Shown: positions 34,072-44,903 of the stretch, piece by piece | How positions within the stretch are numbered: position 1 is the stretch's first letter | Layout: the number at the start of each line of letters is the position of its first letter | NCBI GenBank assembly: GCA_020853025.1 | Contig: JADYZP010000018.1 | Location: 1-47,743, forward strand | Length of the DNA stretch: 47,743 nt | DNA from: Burkholderiales bacterium | GTDB taxonomy: Bacteria; Pseudomonadota; Gammaproteobacteria; Burkholderiales; Casimicrobiaceae | Direction of reading: 5' to 3' | Notes under the pieces: model-generated | Databases searched by the model: none | The model's input: only the letters and a program-made list of their open reading frames with translations | What the model was told of the DNA's origin: nothing | Position numbers and translations under genes: made by a program

Positions 34072-35601
34072 ATGCGGCCGCGCGATGATCAGCAGGCAGG
34101 TTCGCAGCCGGACGTGTACGAGCACGAACGCGAGGAGAATGCGCATCCATCGAAATGGCGCAATCCGGAACCGGTGGATCGGTATCAGCTGGTCGTGATC
34201 GGAGCGGGGCCGGCCGGATTGGCTGCGGCAACGGCCGCCGTGGCGCTCGGCGCGAAAGTCGCGCTCGTCGAACGCGCGTCGCTTGGCGGCCACTGTCGCA
34301 ATGTCGGTTGCGTGCCTTCGAAGTCGCTCATCCGGACCGCGCGACTCTACGAGGACATGCGCATGGCCGCACGGTACGGAGCACGGCGCCCGGCCGATAT
34401 CCACGTCGATTTCGCTGCCGCGATGGAACGCATGCGCCGACTCCGCGCCCGGATCAGCAGAGTCGATTCGGCGCGCCGGTTGAGCGCCGCCGGCGTGGAT
34501 GTGTTCTTCGGCGAGGCGCATTTCTCGGGGACCGACTCGCTGACCGTCGACGGCACGCGCCTGCGCTTCGCAAAGGCGCTGATTGCCACCGGCGCGCGCC
34601 CGGACACGCCGTCGATCCCCGGACTCGCCGAGGCAGGCTACCTCACCAACGAAAACATCTTCGACCTGACCGATTTGCCGCGCCGTCTGCTGGTGATCGG
34701 CGGCGGCCCGCTCGGCTGCGAGCTGGCGCAGGCTTTTTGCCGGTTTGGAGCGCAGACCACGATCGCACAGCATCGTCCGCTGTTCCTGCCCAGGGAGGAG
34801 CGCGACGCCGCGCAGCTTCTCTCCGATGCCTTCGCGCGCGATGGCATCGACGTGCGGCTCAATACGGAGGCCGTCAAGGTACGCGCAGAGAACGGCCAGA
34901 AGATCGTTGACTTCGTCAGTGACGATTACCACAGCACGGTGATCGTCGATGCGATTCTCACCGGCACCGGCCGGATCCCCAATATGGAGGGGTTGCACCT
35001 GGAAGCTGCGGGAGTCGACCATGACGCCGACACCGGCGTCAGAACCGACGACTTCCTGCGGACCAGCAATCCGCGCGTCTATGCTGCCGGCGACGTGTGC
35101 CTCGAGCACAAATACACGCATATGGCGGTGGCATCGGCACACATCGCGGTCCGCAACGCGCTGCTTCGCGGCCGACAGCGCCTGAGCGCGCTGGTCGTTC
35201 CATGGTGCACCTACACCGATCCCGAAATCGCGCATGTCGGCCTTTACGTCCGCCAGGCTCGCGAGCTGGACATCCCTGTCCGCACCTTCACCGTTCCCAT
35301 GCATGACGTAGTTCGCGCGATCACCGATTCCGAGGAAACGGGTTTCGTCAAGATTCACGTCAGGGCGAAGACCGATCGCATACTCGGAGCGACGATCGTT
35401 GCGCGTCACGCGGGCGAAATGATCAGCGAGATCACGGTCGCCATGGTCGCGGGAATGGGCCTGCGCAAGCTCGCTCGCGTCATCCACGCGTCGCCGACGC
35501 AGGCTGATGCAATCGAGGAGGCGGCGAATGCATACGAGCGTACGCTCGCGACGCCGGCAATGCGCCCGCTCGCCGGCGCCGGCTCGGGTAGTGAAGCGTA
35601 G
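34072..35601 (+). CDS. MerA/dihydrolipoamide dehydrogenase-like flavoprotein disulfide reductase
   Basis: This 509-residue protein has the FAD site VVIGAGPAGLAAA (41-53), the redox-active disulfide GGHCRNVGCVPSK (72-84, Cys75/Cys80), the NAD(P) site VIGGGPLGCE (around 213-222) and FAD-2 VYAAGDV. The C-terminal His-Glu dyad of glutathione or lipoamide reductases (HPTxSE) reads IHASPTQAD (471-479): Ser replaces the base His. That is closer to mercuric-reductase-like proteins, but there is no heavy-metal-associated domain or terminal Cys pair. Substrate unknown. The charged N-terminal ~35 residues are an unusual extension. It follows the glucoamylase-like gene in the same transcription unit. Confidence 0.87.
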   Translation: MRPRDDQQAGSQPDVYEHEREENAHPSKWRNPEPVDRYQLVVIGAGPAGLAAATAAVALGAKVALVERASLGGHCRNVGCVPSKSLIRTARLYEDMRMAARYGARRPADIHVDFAAAMERMRRLRARISRVDSARRLSAAGVDVFFGEAHFSGTDSLTVDGTRLRFAKALIATGARPDTPSIPGLAEAGYLTNENIFDLTDLPRRLLVIGGGPLGCELAQAFCRFGAQTTIAQHRPLFLPREERDAAQLLSDAFARDGIDVRLNTEAVKVRAENGQKIVDFVSDDYHSTVIVDAILTGTGRIPNMEGLHLEAAGVDHDADTGVRTDDFLRTSNPRVYAAGDVCLEHKYTHMAVASAHIAVRNALLRGRQRLSALVVPWCTYTDPEIAHVGLYVRQARELDIPVRTFTVPMHDVVRAITDSEETGFVKIHVRAKTDRILGATIVARHAGEMISEITVAMVAGMGLRKLARVIHASPTQADAIEEAANAYERTLATPAMRPLAGAGSGSEA

Positions 35602-35617
35602 ATGGCAATCGGCGGAA

Positions 35618-37666
35618 TCAGCGCAACAAGTTCCGTGCACGCCGGCAGACTTCGTCGACGGTGAATCCATATTCGCGCATCATCACCGCACCCGGCGCCG
35701 AGGCGCCGAAGCGCTCGACACCGAGCACGTCACCGCGGTCGCCGACGTAGCGGCGCCAACCTTGCGCCGCACCGGCCTCGACGGCCAGGCGCGCCACGAG
35801 CGACGGCGGCAGCACGGCATCGCGATCGGTTTGCGGCAAGGCGTCGAAGAGTTCCCAGCTCGGCATCGAGACGCAGCGTACCGCGATGCCTTCAGCGCCC
35901 AGGCGCTCCGCCGCGGCGATGATCAGGCCGACCTCGGAGCCGCTCGCGATCAGGATGAGCTCCGGATTGCCGTTTGGTGCATCGGCCAATACGTACGCGC
36001 CATTTCTTAGTCCTTCCGCGCGTGCGTATCGGCGACGATCCAGCGTGGGGACGTCCTGCCGGCAGAGCACCAGCAGCACCGGACGATCGCGCGCTTCCAC
36101 GGCTACCCGCCAGGCGATTGCGGTTTCGTTGGCGTCGCCAGGCCGGATCACCGTGAGATTCGGAATCGCGCGCAACGCGGCCAGTTGCTCCACCGGCTGA
36201 TGCGTCGGACCGTCTTCGCCGAGCGCGATGCTGTCGTGCGTGAACACGTGCACGACCGGCAATCCCATCAGCGCGGCGAGGCGGATCGGCGGGCGCATGT
36301 AATCCGAGAAGATGAGGAACGTCGAGCCGTAGGGCAGGGTGCCGCCATGCGCCGCGAGACCGTTGACGATCGCCCCCATCGCGTGCTCACGAACACCGAA
36401 ATGCAGATTGCGGCCTGCGTAGCTCCAGCCGCCGCCGGCCGATCCCTGCGCGTCGTCGTCCTTGGTGGCCGGAGGATTGAAATCACCTTCAGCCTTGAGC
36501 GCCGTGTGCGTCGACGGATCGAGGTCAGCCGAGCCGCCGGTCAACGCCGGAAGCCGCGGCGCAATGGCATTCATCACCTCACCGGATGCCACCCGCGTCG
36601 CCATCCCCTTGGCGTCAGGCGGAAAGTCCGGAATGTCCGCATCCCAGCCGGGAGGCAGCTCCGCGTTCAGTCTTCGCTGCAATTCGAACGCAAGCTCGGG
36701 AAACTCTGCGGCGTAGGCCGCCATGCGGTCGTTGCTCGCGGCCTCGTCGCGTGCCCCGCGCGCAAGCGCTTCCCGGAAATGCGCGAGCGCCGATTCAGGT
36801 ATCAGGAAAGGCGGTTCGACCGGCCAGCCCAGGTTCTGTTTGGTGAGCCGAACTTCATCCACGCCAAGCGGCGATCCGTGCGCCGCAAACGTGTCCTGCT
36901 TGTGCGGCGAGCCGTAACCCAGGTGCGTGCGCGTGAGGATCAGCGACGGCCGCGTCGTATCCGCGCGCGCGGACTGCAGCGCCGCAAGGATCGCCGCAAC
37001 GTCGTTGCCATCGGCGACCGACTCCGTTTGCCAACCGTACGCCTCGAAGCGTCGCGCGCGATCTTCGGTGAAGGTGATGTCGGTGCCCGCGGCAAGCGTG
37101 ACCCGGTTGTCGTCGTAGAGGCAGGTGAGCTTGCCCAGCTTGAGATGGCCGGCCAGCGAGGCCGCCTCGGCGGCGACGCCTTCCATCAAGTCGCCGTCGC
37201 TGACGATGGCGTAGGTAGCGTGGTCGATGACATCGAGCCCGGGACGGTTGTAACGCGCCGCGAGCTCTGCTTCGGCGATCGCCATTCCGACCGCATTGGC
37301 GAGACCCTGCCCCAGCGGTCCGGTGGTAATTTCGACACCGGGTGTGCATCCGCGCTCGGGATGACCCGGCGTTTTGCTGCCCCATTGGCGAAACTGCCGA
37401 ATGTCGTCGAGCGAGAGGTCATAGCCGGTCAGGTGCAGCAAGCTGTAGAGAAGCATCGAGCCATGCCCCGCCGAGAGCACGAAGCGATCGCGATCGAACC
37501 AGTGCGGGTTGCGCGGGTTGTGCCGGAGAAGCCTCGTCCACAGCACGTAGGCCATCGGTGCTGCGCCGAGCGGCATCCCAGGATGCCCGCTGTTCGCCTT
37601 CTGCACGGCGTCCACCGCAAGGAAACGAATCGTATTGATGCATAGCTGATCGAGTTCGTTCGACAT
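35618..37666 (-). CDS. tkt: Transketolase
   Basis: The start at 37666 ([20 protein letters not shown]) is preceded by GAAGG and gives 682 residues, the usual length. Thiamine diphosphate is bound by [19 protein letters not shown] (GDG motif), and the pyrimidine domain has [20 protein letters not shown] with the conserved catalytic Glu. [16 protein letters not shown] and [18 protein letters not shown] are family hallmarks. It moves two-carbon units between sugar phosphates in the pentose phosphate pathway. It lies 42 bp downstream of pgm on the same strand, so the pair is probably co-transcribed and links glucose-1-phosphate to the pathway. It converges with the flavoprotein gene, 16 bp apart. 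Confidence 0.95.
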   Translation of the reverse strand: MSNELDQLCINTIRFLAVDAVQKANSGHPGMPLGAAPMAYVLWTRLLRHNPRNPHWFDRDRFVLSAGHGSMLLYSLLHLTGYDLSLDDIRQFRQWGSKTPGHPERGCTPGVEITTGPLGQGLANAVGMAIAEAELAARYNRPGLDVIDHATYAIVSDGDLMEGVAAEAASLAGHLKLGKLTCLYDDNRVTLAAGTDITFTEDRARRFEAYGWQTESVADGNDVAAILAALQSARADTTRPSLILTRTHLGYGSPHKQDTFAAHGSPLGVDEVRLTKQNLGWPVEPPFLIPESALAHFREALARGARDEAASNDRMAAYAAEFPELAFELQRRLNAELPPGWDADIPDFPPDAKGMATRVASGEVMNAIAPRLPALTGGSADLDPSTHTALKAEGDFNPPATKDDDAQGSAGGGWSYAGRNLHFGVREHAMGAIVNGLAAHGGTLPYGSTFLIFSDYMRPPIRLAALMGLPVVHVFTHDSIALGEDGPTHQPVEQLAALRAIPNLTVIRPGDANETAIAWRVAVEARDRPVLLVLCRQDVPTLDRRRYARAEGLRNGAYVLADAPNGNPELILIASGSEVGLIIAAAERLGAEGIAVRCVSMPSWELFDALPQTDRDAVLPPSLVARLAVEAGAAQGWRRYVGDRGDVLGVERFGASAPGAVMMREYGFTVDEVCRRARNLLR

Positions 37667-37708
37667 GAGGAGCCCTTCCTTTGGCGCGCCGGCTGCCACA
37701 CGCACCGA

Positions 37709-39376
37709 TCAGCCGGTCGCCGCGATTGCGGCGTCGACGATCGATTGCGCGTCAACCAGGATCTTCCGCAGCGCTCCTTCGCCGTGGAAGCTTTCGGCGT
37801 AGATCTTGTAGATGTCCTCGGTGCCGGACGGGCGCGCAGCGAACCACCCGTTGGCGCAGACGACCTTGATGCCGCCGATCGGTGCATCGTTGCCCGGCGC
37901 GCGGTCGAGCACCCTTTCGATGGGTTCCCCGCCGAGCTCGGAGATGTGAATCTGCGCAGGTGACAATTGCGCGAGGTTCCGCTTCTGCAGCGCGCTTGCC
38001 GGCGCCTCGACGCGGTCGGTCGCCGGCTCGCCAAGCTGGTGCGTGAGATTGCGATAAAGCGCGCCGGGATCGTGGCCGGTACGCGCGATGATTTCGGCGG
38101 AGAGGAGCGCCGGCACGATGCCATCCTTGTCAGTCGTCCACACCGTCCCGTCGCGGCGCAGGAAGGCAGCGCCCGCGCTTTCCTCTCCGGCAAACCCGAT
38201 GGAGCCGTCGAGAAGGCCGTCGACGAACCATTTGAACCCCACTGGAACCTCGTAGAGCTTGCGGTTGAGCCTCGTGGTAACACGGTCGATGATGGCGCTG
38301 CTGACGACCGTCTTGCCGACGGCTGCGTGGGCATTCCACTGCGGGCGATGCGTGAACAGATAGTCGATCGCGACGGCGAGATAATGGTTCGCCGGCACCA
38401 GCCCATCGCCGGGCGTCACGATGCCGTGCCGGTCGTGGTCGGTGTCGCAGGCGAAGGCAACATCGTAGCGATCCTTCACAGCGATCAGCCGCTGCATCGC
38501 GTACACCGACGACGGATCCATCCGGATGCGCCCATCCCAGTCGAGTGTCATGAAACCAAACGTCGGGTCCACCTTGTCGCTGATGACGGTGAGATCGATG
38601 TTGTAAAGCTCGGCGATCCGGGTCCAGTAATGCACGCCGGCGCCGCCCAGCGGGTCGACGCCCATGCGGATACCCGAACCGCGAATCACATCGAGGTCGA
38701 TGACGCTCGCAAGGTCGGTGACATAGCTGCCCAGGAAATCATGCTCGCGCGTACTCGCCGCGCGTCGCGCCCGAGCGAAGGGCATGCGCCGCACCTCCCT
38801 CAGGCCGCGGTCGAGAAGCGCGTTCGCCCGGCTTTCGATCCAGCCGGTGACTTCGGTGTCGGCAGGGCCACCGTTCGCCGGGTTGTACTTGAAGCCGCCG
38901 CTGTCGGGCGGATTGTGCGAAGGTGTGATTACGACTCCATCGGCCAGTCCGGAATGGCGTCCGCGGTTGTACCCCAGAATGGCGTGCGAGACGGCGGGAG
39001 TCGGCGTGTATTCGCCATCGCGTGCGATCAGCACGTCCACGCCGTTGGCGGCCATCACTTCCAGCGCGTTCTCGAAGGCAGGGACCGACAGCGCATGCGT
39101 GTCGATGCCCGTGTAGAGCGGCCCGTCGATACCGCTGCGCCTGCGGTAGTCGCATATCGCCTGGCTGATGGCCACCACATGCCACTCGTTGAAGCTGCGC
39201 TCGAATGACGAGCCGCGATGTCCGGACGTCCCGAACCCGACGCGCTGCGCCGGGACGGACGGGTCGGGCCGCAACGTGGAGTACGCGGTGACCAGCCCCG
39301 AGACGTCGACTAAGTCCGTGGCGCTTGTCGACTGGCCGGCCCGCGGGCTGATCCGCGTGCTCCCGGGCGTGCTCAT
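37709..39376 (-). CDS. pgm: Alpha-D-phosphoglucomutase
   Basis: The 555-residue enzyme interconverts glucose-1-phosphate and glucose-6-phosphate. It shows FGTSGHRGSSF (48-58), the phosphoserine loop TPSHNPP (Ser153), the magnesium loop DTDHDRHG (311-318), the sugar-binding GEESAG, and the phosphate-binding RPSGTED near the C-terminus. These mark the alpha-PGM (E. coli Pgm) type. The start ATG 39376 gives an N-terminal Ser/Thr-rich stretch of about 25 residues. With the GH94 phosphorylase nearby it could recover glucose-1-phosphate. A 14-codon ORF (39378-39422) ends just before it. Confidence 0.95.
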   Translation of the reverse strand: MSTPGSTRISPRAGQSTSATDLVDVSGLVTAYSTLRPDPSVPAQRVGFGTSGHRGSSFERSFNEWHVVAISQAICDYRRRSGIDGPLYTGIDTHALSVPAFENALEVMAANGVDVLIARDGEYTPTPAVSHAILGYNRGRHSGLADGVVITPSHNPPDSGGFKYNPANGGPADTEVTGWIESRANALLDRGLREVRRMPFARARRAASTREHDFLGSYVTDLASVIDLDVIRGSGIRMGVDPLGGAGVHYWTRIAELYNIDLTVISDKVDPTFGFMTLDWDGRIRMDPSSVYAMQRLIAVKDRYDVAFACDTDHDRHGIVTPGDGLVPANHYLAVAIDYLFTHRPQWNAHAAVGKTVVSSAIIDRVTTRLNRKLYEVPVGFKWFVDGLLDGSIGFAGEESAGAAFLRRDGTVWTTDKDGIVPALLSAEIIARTGHDPGALYRNLTHQLGEPATDRVEAPASALQKRNLAQLSPAQIHISELGGEPIERVLDRAPGNDAPIGGIKVVCANGWFAARPSGTEDIYKIYAESFHGEGALRKILVDAQSIVDAAIAATG

Positions 39377-39377
39377 T

Positions 39378-39422
39378 TCAGAGGCTCTGGACGATGCCGC
39401 GTAGCAATCGCTTCTTGTTCAT
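39378..39422 (-). CDS. Possible 14-codon leader peptide before pgm
   Basis: ATG 39422 with AAGGGGAAG upstream opens MNKKRLLRGIVQSL, and the TGA ends one base before the pgm ATG. The good ribosome binding site and the tight junction would suit translational coupling. A chance short ORF or the residue of a mis-assigned pgm start is equally possible. Confidence 0.25.
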   Translation of the reverse strand: MNKKRLLRGIVQSL

Positions 39423-39736
39423 GCTTCTTCCCCTTGCCTGAGGCATGCATCCGACGGTCGGAGCGGAATTCGAACACAATGGTTCCCTTAAGGCGTGATC
39501 ACGGACTTCGATTGTAGATTCTGGCCGACTGAAAGGACGAATTCAGTCGCCAGGGGCTCGCCGCGGAAGGATCGGCGGAACCGCCCTCTACAAAAATCCG
39601 CCGTTTACTGCTACTATCAGGGGCTGCAAACATTGGATCTGCAGGAGAAATGGGCTGGGCACAGCCCATTTTTTATTCCGGCGGCCGGGCGGCACCGGTG
39701 CCGGCGGAACTACGACGGCTCCTGCGGGGACCGCGA
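39423..39736. other. Divergent intergenic region with rimP leader
   Basis: This stretch separates pgm (minus) and rimP (plus). It holds the pgm leader ORF's ribosome binding site, a small inverted repeat (GGCGG-AA-CCGCC, 39574-39585), a possible -10 TACTAT (39612-39617) without a good -35, and the terminator-like hairpin before rimP. The segment CAGGGGCTGCAAAC to the hairpin resembles the rimP leader RNA known upstream of the rimP-nusA-infB operon in proteobacteria. No gene is seen. Confidence 0.5.
39648..39675 (+). terminator. Terminator-like hairpin in the rimP leader (attenuator)
   Basis: AAATGGGCTG and CAGCCCATTT form a 10-bp stem (39648-39657 with 39662-39671) around a GGCA loop, followed by more T residues (39672-39675). 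It is a classical intrinsic terminator, placed about 60 bases before the rimP ATG in the leader of the nusA operon. It may attenuate transcription, with NusA or IF2 levels as the feedback signal; this is inference. Confidence 0.8.
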
Positions 39737-40207
39737 ATGAGACTGGGTGAACTGCTGGAAATGACCTTGCCCCCGATGGGGTACGAGCTGGTCGGCTGGG
39801 AGATGTCTCCCAGGGGCCGGCTCGTGCGCATTTTTATCGACAAGCCCGAGGTCGTCGGCCCTGGCCGCGGTCACGGCGTCAACGTCGACGACTGCGCCCG
39901 GGTCAGCAACCACCTGACGCACCTGTTCAATGTGGAGAACATCGACTACGACCGGCTCGAGGTTTCGTCCCCCGGACTCGACCGGCCGTTGACGAAATTG
40001 GCGGATTACACGCGGTTTGCCGGCGAGGAGGCGCAGGTCCATCTGCACGAAGCCGCCGACGGCACGCGCAAGTGGAAAGGCATCCTGCGCGGCGTCGCAG
40101 GCGACAACGTCCTTCTGGAAGCCGCGCGCGGCATGCGGACGATCCCCTTCGCAGCGATCGACCGCTGCCGCCTGGTACCGAAGATCGAGTGGAGAAAAGG
40201 CAAATGA
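39737..40207 (+). CDS. rimP: Ribosome maturation factor RimP
   Basis: The 156-residue protein assists assembly of the 30S ribosomal subunit. The start ATG 39737 ([20 protein letters not shown]) fits the family. RimP motifs include VRIFIDKPE (34-42), [14 protein letters not shown] and the [17 protein letters not shown] segment. It is the first gene of the block, and its stop overlaps the nusA start (ATGA). Confidence 0.95.
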   Translation: MRLGELLEMTLPPMGYELVGWEMSPRGRLVRIFIDKPEVVGPGRGHGVNVDDCARVSNHLTHLFNVENIDYDRLEVSSPGLDRPLTKLADYTRFAGEEAQVHLHEAADGTRKWKGILRGVAGDNVLLEAARGMRTIPFAAIDRCRLVPKIEWRKGK

Positions 40208-41727
40208 ACCGCGAACTGCTGCTTCTGGTGGACGCCCTCGCGCGCGAGAAGAACGTGCCGAAGGAGATCGTCTTCGTCGCGCTCGAATCGGCGCTGGCGT
40301 CGGCAACCAAGAAGCGCTTTCCCAATCAGGAAATCGACGCCCGCGTGTCGATCGACCGCGAGACGGGCGATTACGACTCGTTCCGCCGCTGGACCATCGT
40401 GCCTGACGAGGAGCACGAGGAGCCGGCGCACCAGATCGCGATCACCGACGCCGCGGAGCGCGACCCGGAGCTGCAACTGGGCGACGTCGTCGAGGAGCCC
40501 CTCGAACCGATCGAATTCGGTCGCATCGGCGCGCAGGCGGCAAAACAGGTCATTCTGCAGAAGATTCGCGATGCCGAGCGCGAGCAGATCTTGAACGACT
40601 TTCTGGAGCGCGAGGACAACCTCCTGACCGGAACCGTCAAGCGAATCGAGCGCGGCAGCATCATCGTCGAGTCGGGCCGCATCGAGGGCGTGATTCCGCG
40701 CGACCAGCTGATCCAGAAGGAGATGCTGCGCGTCGGCGACCGCATCCGCGCCTACGTGATGAAGATCGACCGCACGGCCAAGGGCCCGCAGCTGATCCTC
40801 TCGCGCATCTCGCCGGAATTCCTCGTGCGTCTCTTCGAGCTCGAGGTGCCCGAGATCGAGGAGGGTCTGATCGAGATCCGGGCGGCGGCGCGCGACCCCG
40901 GCATTCGCGCGAAGATCGCCGTCAAGTCCAACGACCCGCGGCTCGACCCGCAGGGTACCTGCATCGGCATGCGCGGCTCGCGCGTCACCGCGGTCACCAA
41001 CGAGCTCGCGGGCGAACGCGTCGACATCATTCTCTTCTCCGAGGATCCGGCGAAATTCGTCATCAACGCGCTGGCGCCCGCCGAGGTGCAAAGTATCCTG
41101 GTCGACGAGGAGCGGCATGCGATGGACGTCGTCGTCGACGAGGAGAACCTGGCGATTGCGATCGGCCGCAGCGGCCAGAACGTTCGCCTCGCATCCGAGT
41201 TGACCGGCTGGCAACTGAACCTGATGAGCGTCGAGGAGTCGCAGCAGAAGCAGGAGAGCGAGACCGACCGCCTGCGCACGCTGTTCATGGAAAGGCTGGA
41301 CGTCGACGAGGAGGTCGCCGACATCCTGATCGCGGAGGGTTTCACGTCGCTGGAGGAAGTCGCCTACGTCCCGATTACCGAAATGTTGGAGATCGAATCC
41401 TTCGACGAGGACACGGTGAACGAGCTTCGCAGCCGCGCCCGCAACGCGCTGCTGACCGAGGCGATCGTGCGCGAGGAATCGGTCGAGAACGTCGAGGAGG
41501 CACTGCTCGCCCTCGAAGGAATGGACACCGAAGTCGCCAGCAAGCTCGCCGCCAACGGGATCACGACGCGCGATGCGCTCGCCGATCTCGCGACCGATGA
41601 GCTCACCGAATTGACCGGCATCGCCGACGACCGCGCGGTCGACCGGATCATGAAGGCGCGCGCGCACAGGTTCGAGCCGGAAGCCGAGCTCGCCGCTGCT
41701 GACGCGGCGAGCGTGCAGGCGAAGTAA
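40204..41727 (+). CDS. nusA: Transcription termination/antitermination protein NusA
   Basis: This 507-residue protein binds RNA polymerase and nascent RNA. The domains are in order: N-terminal RNAP-binding domain (1-125), S1 domain starting at [18 protein letters not shown] (about 139), two KH domains ([16 protein letters not shown] and [17 protein letters not shown]), then two C-terminal acidic AR repeats (from [15 protein letters not shown] and from [18 protein letters not shown]). The AR repeats mark the proteobacterial type. ATG 40204 overlaps the rimP stop. Confidence 0.97.
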   Translation: MNRELLLLVDALAREKNVPKEIVFVALESALASATKKRFPNQEIDARVSIDRETGDYDSFRRWTIVPDEEHEEPAHQIAITDAAERDPELQLGDVVEEPLEPIEFGRIGAQAAKQVILQKIRDAEREQILNDFLEREDNLLTGTVKRIERGSIIVESGRIEGVIPRDQLIQKEMLRVGDRIRAYVMKIDRTAKGPQLILSRISPEFLVRLFELEVPEIEEGLIEIRAAARDPGIRAKIAVKSNDPRLDPQGTCIGMRGSRVTAVTNELAGERVDIILFSEDPAKFVINALAPAEVQSILVDEERHAMDVVVDEENLAIAIGRSGQNVRLASELTGWQLNLMSVEESQQKQESETDRLRTLFMERLDVDEEVADILIAEGFTSLEEVAYVPITEMLEIESFDEDTVNELRSRARNALLTEAIVREESVENVEEALLALEGMDTEVASKLAANGITTRDALADLATDELTELTGIADDRAVDRIMKARAHRFEPEAELAAADAASVQAK

Positions 41728-41757
41728 GGGCGCGCAACTACGCGCGGGAGACAAGGC

Positions 41758-44418
41758 ATGGCGCAGACGACCATCGAACAATTTGCAACGGAGCTGAAGA
41801 TGCCCTCGGGTTCGCTGCTCGAGCAGCTCACCGCGGCGGGCGTCGACGGCAAGCGCGAGGGTGACCATCTCACCGAACAGGACAAGACGCGCCTGCTCGA
41901 CTACCTGCGCCGCCAGCACGGCGCTGCCGCCGAACCCAAGAAGCGCATCACGCTGACGCGCAAGCAGACCACCGAGATCAAGGCCGCCGATTCGACAGGC
42001 AAGGCGCGGACGATCCAGGTCGAGGTGCGCAAGAAGCGCGTTCTCGTCCGGCGCGAGGAGGAAGCGGCGCCCCCGGCTGTGGCGCCGGAAGTCGAAGCGA
42101 TCGAGTCGATTGAGGCACCTGTCGTGCCGGCTCCGGAAGCGCCGGCACCCGAACCCGCAGCCGCACCCGCACCCGCAGCGCCCGAGCGGCCCGCGACGAC
42201 GGTCGCGCCGGGGTCGGTGCTGACACCCGAGGAAGTCGCCTTGCGCGAGGAGGAGTCGCGCAAGGCGCAGGCGCTGGCCAAGCGCCAGACGGAAGAGTTG
42301 CAGGAAAAGCAGGCTCGCGAAAGCGCGCGCAAGACCAAGAAAGAACGCGACGCGGAAGAGGCTGCCGCGAAGCTCGCCGCCGAGGCTGCCGCTGCCGCGA
42401 AGGCCGCCGAAGCCAAACCGGCGGATGCCAAGGCGAAGACGTTGGGTACGCTGCACCGGCCCGCCGCCAAGCCGGGCGACAAGCGCGACCGGACGACCAA
42501 GAAAGCGCCAGGCCAGGTGTTCCAGGAGGAGGCCGCGCGCCGTCGTGCGCTCAAGCTGCGTGGCGACACCGGCGCGGCCGCATCCGGATGGCGCGGTCCC
42601 AAGGTCGGCGGCCGGCACCACGACGACGAGACGGGCGACGGCGCCAGCGCCGCCGGGCCGGTAGTCCGCGAAGTCACCGTGCCGGAAACACTCACCGTGG
42701 CCGAGCTCGCGCACAAGATGTCGGTGAAGGCGACCGAGGTCATCAAGGCGATGATGAAGCTCGGCACGATGGTCACGATCAACCAGATGCTCGACCAGGA
42801 GACGGCGATGATCGTCGTCGAGGAAATGGGTCACAAGGCGCAGGCCGCGAAGCTCGACGACCCGGATGCGCTGCTCGCCGAAGCGCACGGCCAGTCGGCG
42901 GCAGAGCTGCTGCCGCGGCCGCCCGTGGTGACCGTGATGGGTCACGTCGACCACGGCAAGACGTCGCTGCTCGATACCATTCGCCGCACGCGGGTGGCGA
43001 GCGGCGAGGTGGGCGGCATCACGCAGCATATCGGCGCCTACCACGTGGAAACCGGGAAGGGCGTGATCACCTTCCTCGACACACCGGGTCACGAGGCGTT
43101 CACGGCGATGCGTGCGCGCGGCGCCAAGGTCACCGACATGGTCGTGCTGGTGGTCGCCGCCGACGACGGCGTCATGCCGCAAACCAAGGAGGCGATCGCT
43201 CACGCGAGGGCCGCCAACGTCCCGCTGGTGGTGGCGATCAACAAGATGGACAAGCCCGAGGCCAACATGGAGCGGGTCAAGCAGGAACTGGTCGCCGAGA
43301 ACGTGCTGCCCGAGGAATATGGCGGCGACGTGCAGTTCATTCCGGTCTCGGCGCGCACCGGCGATGGCATCGACCGGCTGCTCGACGGCCTGTTGCTGCA
43401 GGCCGAAGTGCTCGAGCTCAAGGCCGCCAAGGACGCGCCGGCGCGCGGCATCGTGATCGAGGCGCGGCTCGACAAGGGACGCGGTCCGGTTGCGACCGTG
43501 CTCGTGCAGTCGGGGACGCTGAAGCGTGGCGACATCGTGCTGGCCGGCGCCGTGTTCGGCCGCGTGCGGGCGATGACCGACGAGAACGGCAAGACCGTGA
43601 CCCAGGCCGGTGCCGCCATACCGGTCGAGATCCAGGGTCTGTCCGACGTGCCGCTCGCCGGCGAGGATGTGATGGTGCTGGGGGACGAGCGCAAGGCGCG
43701 CGAGATCGCGCTGTTCCGCCAGGGCAAGTTCCGCGACGTGAAACTTGCGAAGCAGCAGGCCACCAAGCTCGAGAACATGTTCGGCGAGGTCGGCGAGGCC
43801 GAGGTGAAGACGCTCGCGCTGATCATCAAGGCCGACGTGCAGGGCAGCTACGAAGGCCTGTCGCAGGCGCTGACCAACCTATCCACCAACGAGGTCAAGG
43901 TCAATATCGTGCATGCGGCGGTGGGTGGCATCACCGAGTCCGACATCAACCTGGCGCTGGCGTCGAAAGCCGTCGTGGTCGGCTTCAACACGCGTGCCGA
44001 CGCGCAGGCGCGCAAGCTCGCCGAAAGCAGCGGCGTCCAGATCCGCTACTACACGATCATCTACGATGCGGTCGACGAAGTGAAGGCGGCGCTGTCCGGG
44101 ATGCTGACACCGGAGCAGAAGGAGAACCGGCTCGGGATGGTCGAGATACGCGAGGTATACCGGATCTCGAAGGTCGGCACGGTCGCCGGCTGCTACGTGC
44201 TCGAGGGACTGGTCCGCCGCGGTGCGAAGGTCCGCCTGCTGCGCGACAACGTCGTCGTCCACGAAGGCGAGCTCGATTCGCTGAAGCGCTTCAAGGACGA
44301 CGTGCGCGAGGTGAAGGCGAGCTTCGAGTGCGGCCTATCGCTGAAGAATTACAACGACGTGCAGGTGGGCGACCAGCTCGAGGTCTACGAGATCGTCGAA
44401 GTGTCGCGTACGCTTTAG
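41758..44418 (+). CDS. infB: Translation initiation factor IF-2
   Basis: The 886-residue GTPase places initiator tRNA on the small subunit. It has the N-terminal IF2N domain (1-50), a long Ala/Pro/Glu/Lys-rich flexible linker (about 90-290), a second IF2N-like part ([20 protein letters not shown]), then the G domain with GHVDHGKT (395-402), DTPGHEAF and NKMD. Beta-barrel and C-terminal tRNA-binding domains follow ([12 protein letters not shown] to [18 protein letters not shown]). A clean 30-bp spacer follows nusA. In-frame internal starts could give short isoforms, as in E. coli. Confidence 0.97.
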   Translation: MAQTTIEQFATELKMPSGSLLEQLTAAGVDGKREGDHLTEQDKTRLLDYLRRQHGAAAEPKKRITLTRKQTTEIKAADSTGKARTIQVEVRKKRVLVRREEEAAPPAVAPEVEAIESIEAPVVPAPEAPAPEPAAAPAPAAPERPATTVAPGSVLTPEEVALREEESRKAQALAKRQTEELQEKQARESARKTKKERDAEEAAAKLAAEAAAAAKAAEAKPADAKAKTLGTLHRPAAKPGDKRDRTTKKAPGQVFQEEAARRRALKLRGDTGAAASGWRGPKVGGRHHDDETGDGASAAGPVVREVTVPETLTVAELAHKMSVKATEVIKAMMKLGTMVTINQMLDQETAMIVVEEMGHKAQAAKLDDPDALLAEAHGQSAAELLPRPPVVTVMGHVDHGKTSLLDTIRRTRVASGEVGGITQHIGAYHVETGKGVITFLDTPGHEAFTAMRARGAKVTDMVVLVVAADDGVMPQTKEAIAHARAANVPLVVAINKMDKPEANMERVKQELVAENVLPEEYGGDVQFIPVSARTGDGIDRLLDGLLLQAEVLELKAAKDAPARGIVIEARLDKGRGPVATVLVQSGTLKRGDIVLAGAVFGRVRAMTDENGKTVTQAGAAIPVEIQGLSDVPLAGEDVMVLGDERKAREIALFRQGKFRDVKLAKQQATKLENMFGEVGEAEVKTLALIIKADVQGSYEGLSQALTNLSTNEVKVNIVHAAVGGITESDINLALASKAVVVGFNTRADAQARKLAESSGVQIRYYTIIYDAVDEVKAALSGMLTPEQKENRLGMVEIREVYRISKVGTVAGCYVLEGLVRRGAKVRLLRDNVVVHEGELDSLKRFKDDVREVKASFECGLSLKNYNDVQVGDQLEVYEIVEVSRTL

Positions 44419-44471
44419 GTGTGGGAAGCGCGGGTCTCGGTGTTTGCCTGTGCCGATGCGAAAACGATTCG

Positions 44472-44840
44472 ATGAAAAAATATTCGCAGCGTGCAATTCG
44501 CGTCGGCGACCAGATCCAGAAGGAGCTGGCCGACCTGTTGCGCAGCGAAGTCAAGGATCCCCGGGTCGGCGCGGTCACCGTCACACACGTCGAGGTTTCG
44601 TCCGACCTCTCGCACGCCACCGTGCACTTCACGCACCTGGCCGGAAGCGAGCATGCCGCCGAGACACTGGAGGCGCTCGGCCGCACGGCAGGATTCCTGC
44701 GCAGCGCGCTGTCGCACCGGCTCGGCCTGTACTCGGTGCCGCAGCTGCACTTCGCCTATGACGATTCGATCGAGGCGGGCATGCGGCTGTCGCAGTTGAT
44801 CGACGACGCCGTGGCGGCGGACAAGAAGCTCGCAGAGTAG
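44472..44840 (+). CDS. rbfA: Ribosome-binding factor A
   Basis: The 122-residue KH-like protein helps process 16S rRNA and cold-adapt the 30S subunit. It starts [20 protein letters not shown] and contains [20 protein letters not shown] and [20 protein letters not shown], all typical of RbfA. It comes 53 bp after infB in the conserved order. Confidence 0.95.
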   Translation: MKKYSQRAIRVGDQIQKELADLLRSEVKDPRVGAVTVTHVEVSSDLSHATVHFTHLAGSEHAAETLEALGRTAGFLRSALSHRLGLYSVPQLHFAYDDSIEAGMRLSQLIDDAVAADKKLAE

Positions 44841-44903
44841 GGTGGACTTCGAGCCCGCCTGGCGGTCGCGGCGCCTGACCCCCGGAAATCGGGAACGCAG
44901 CGC

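Noticed and set aside
40006..43203. Minus-strand open frame of 1065 codons
   Set aside because: It is the antisense of nusA and infB, a common artefact of high-GC coding DNA.
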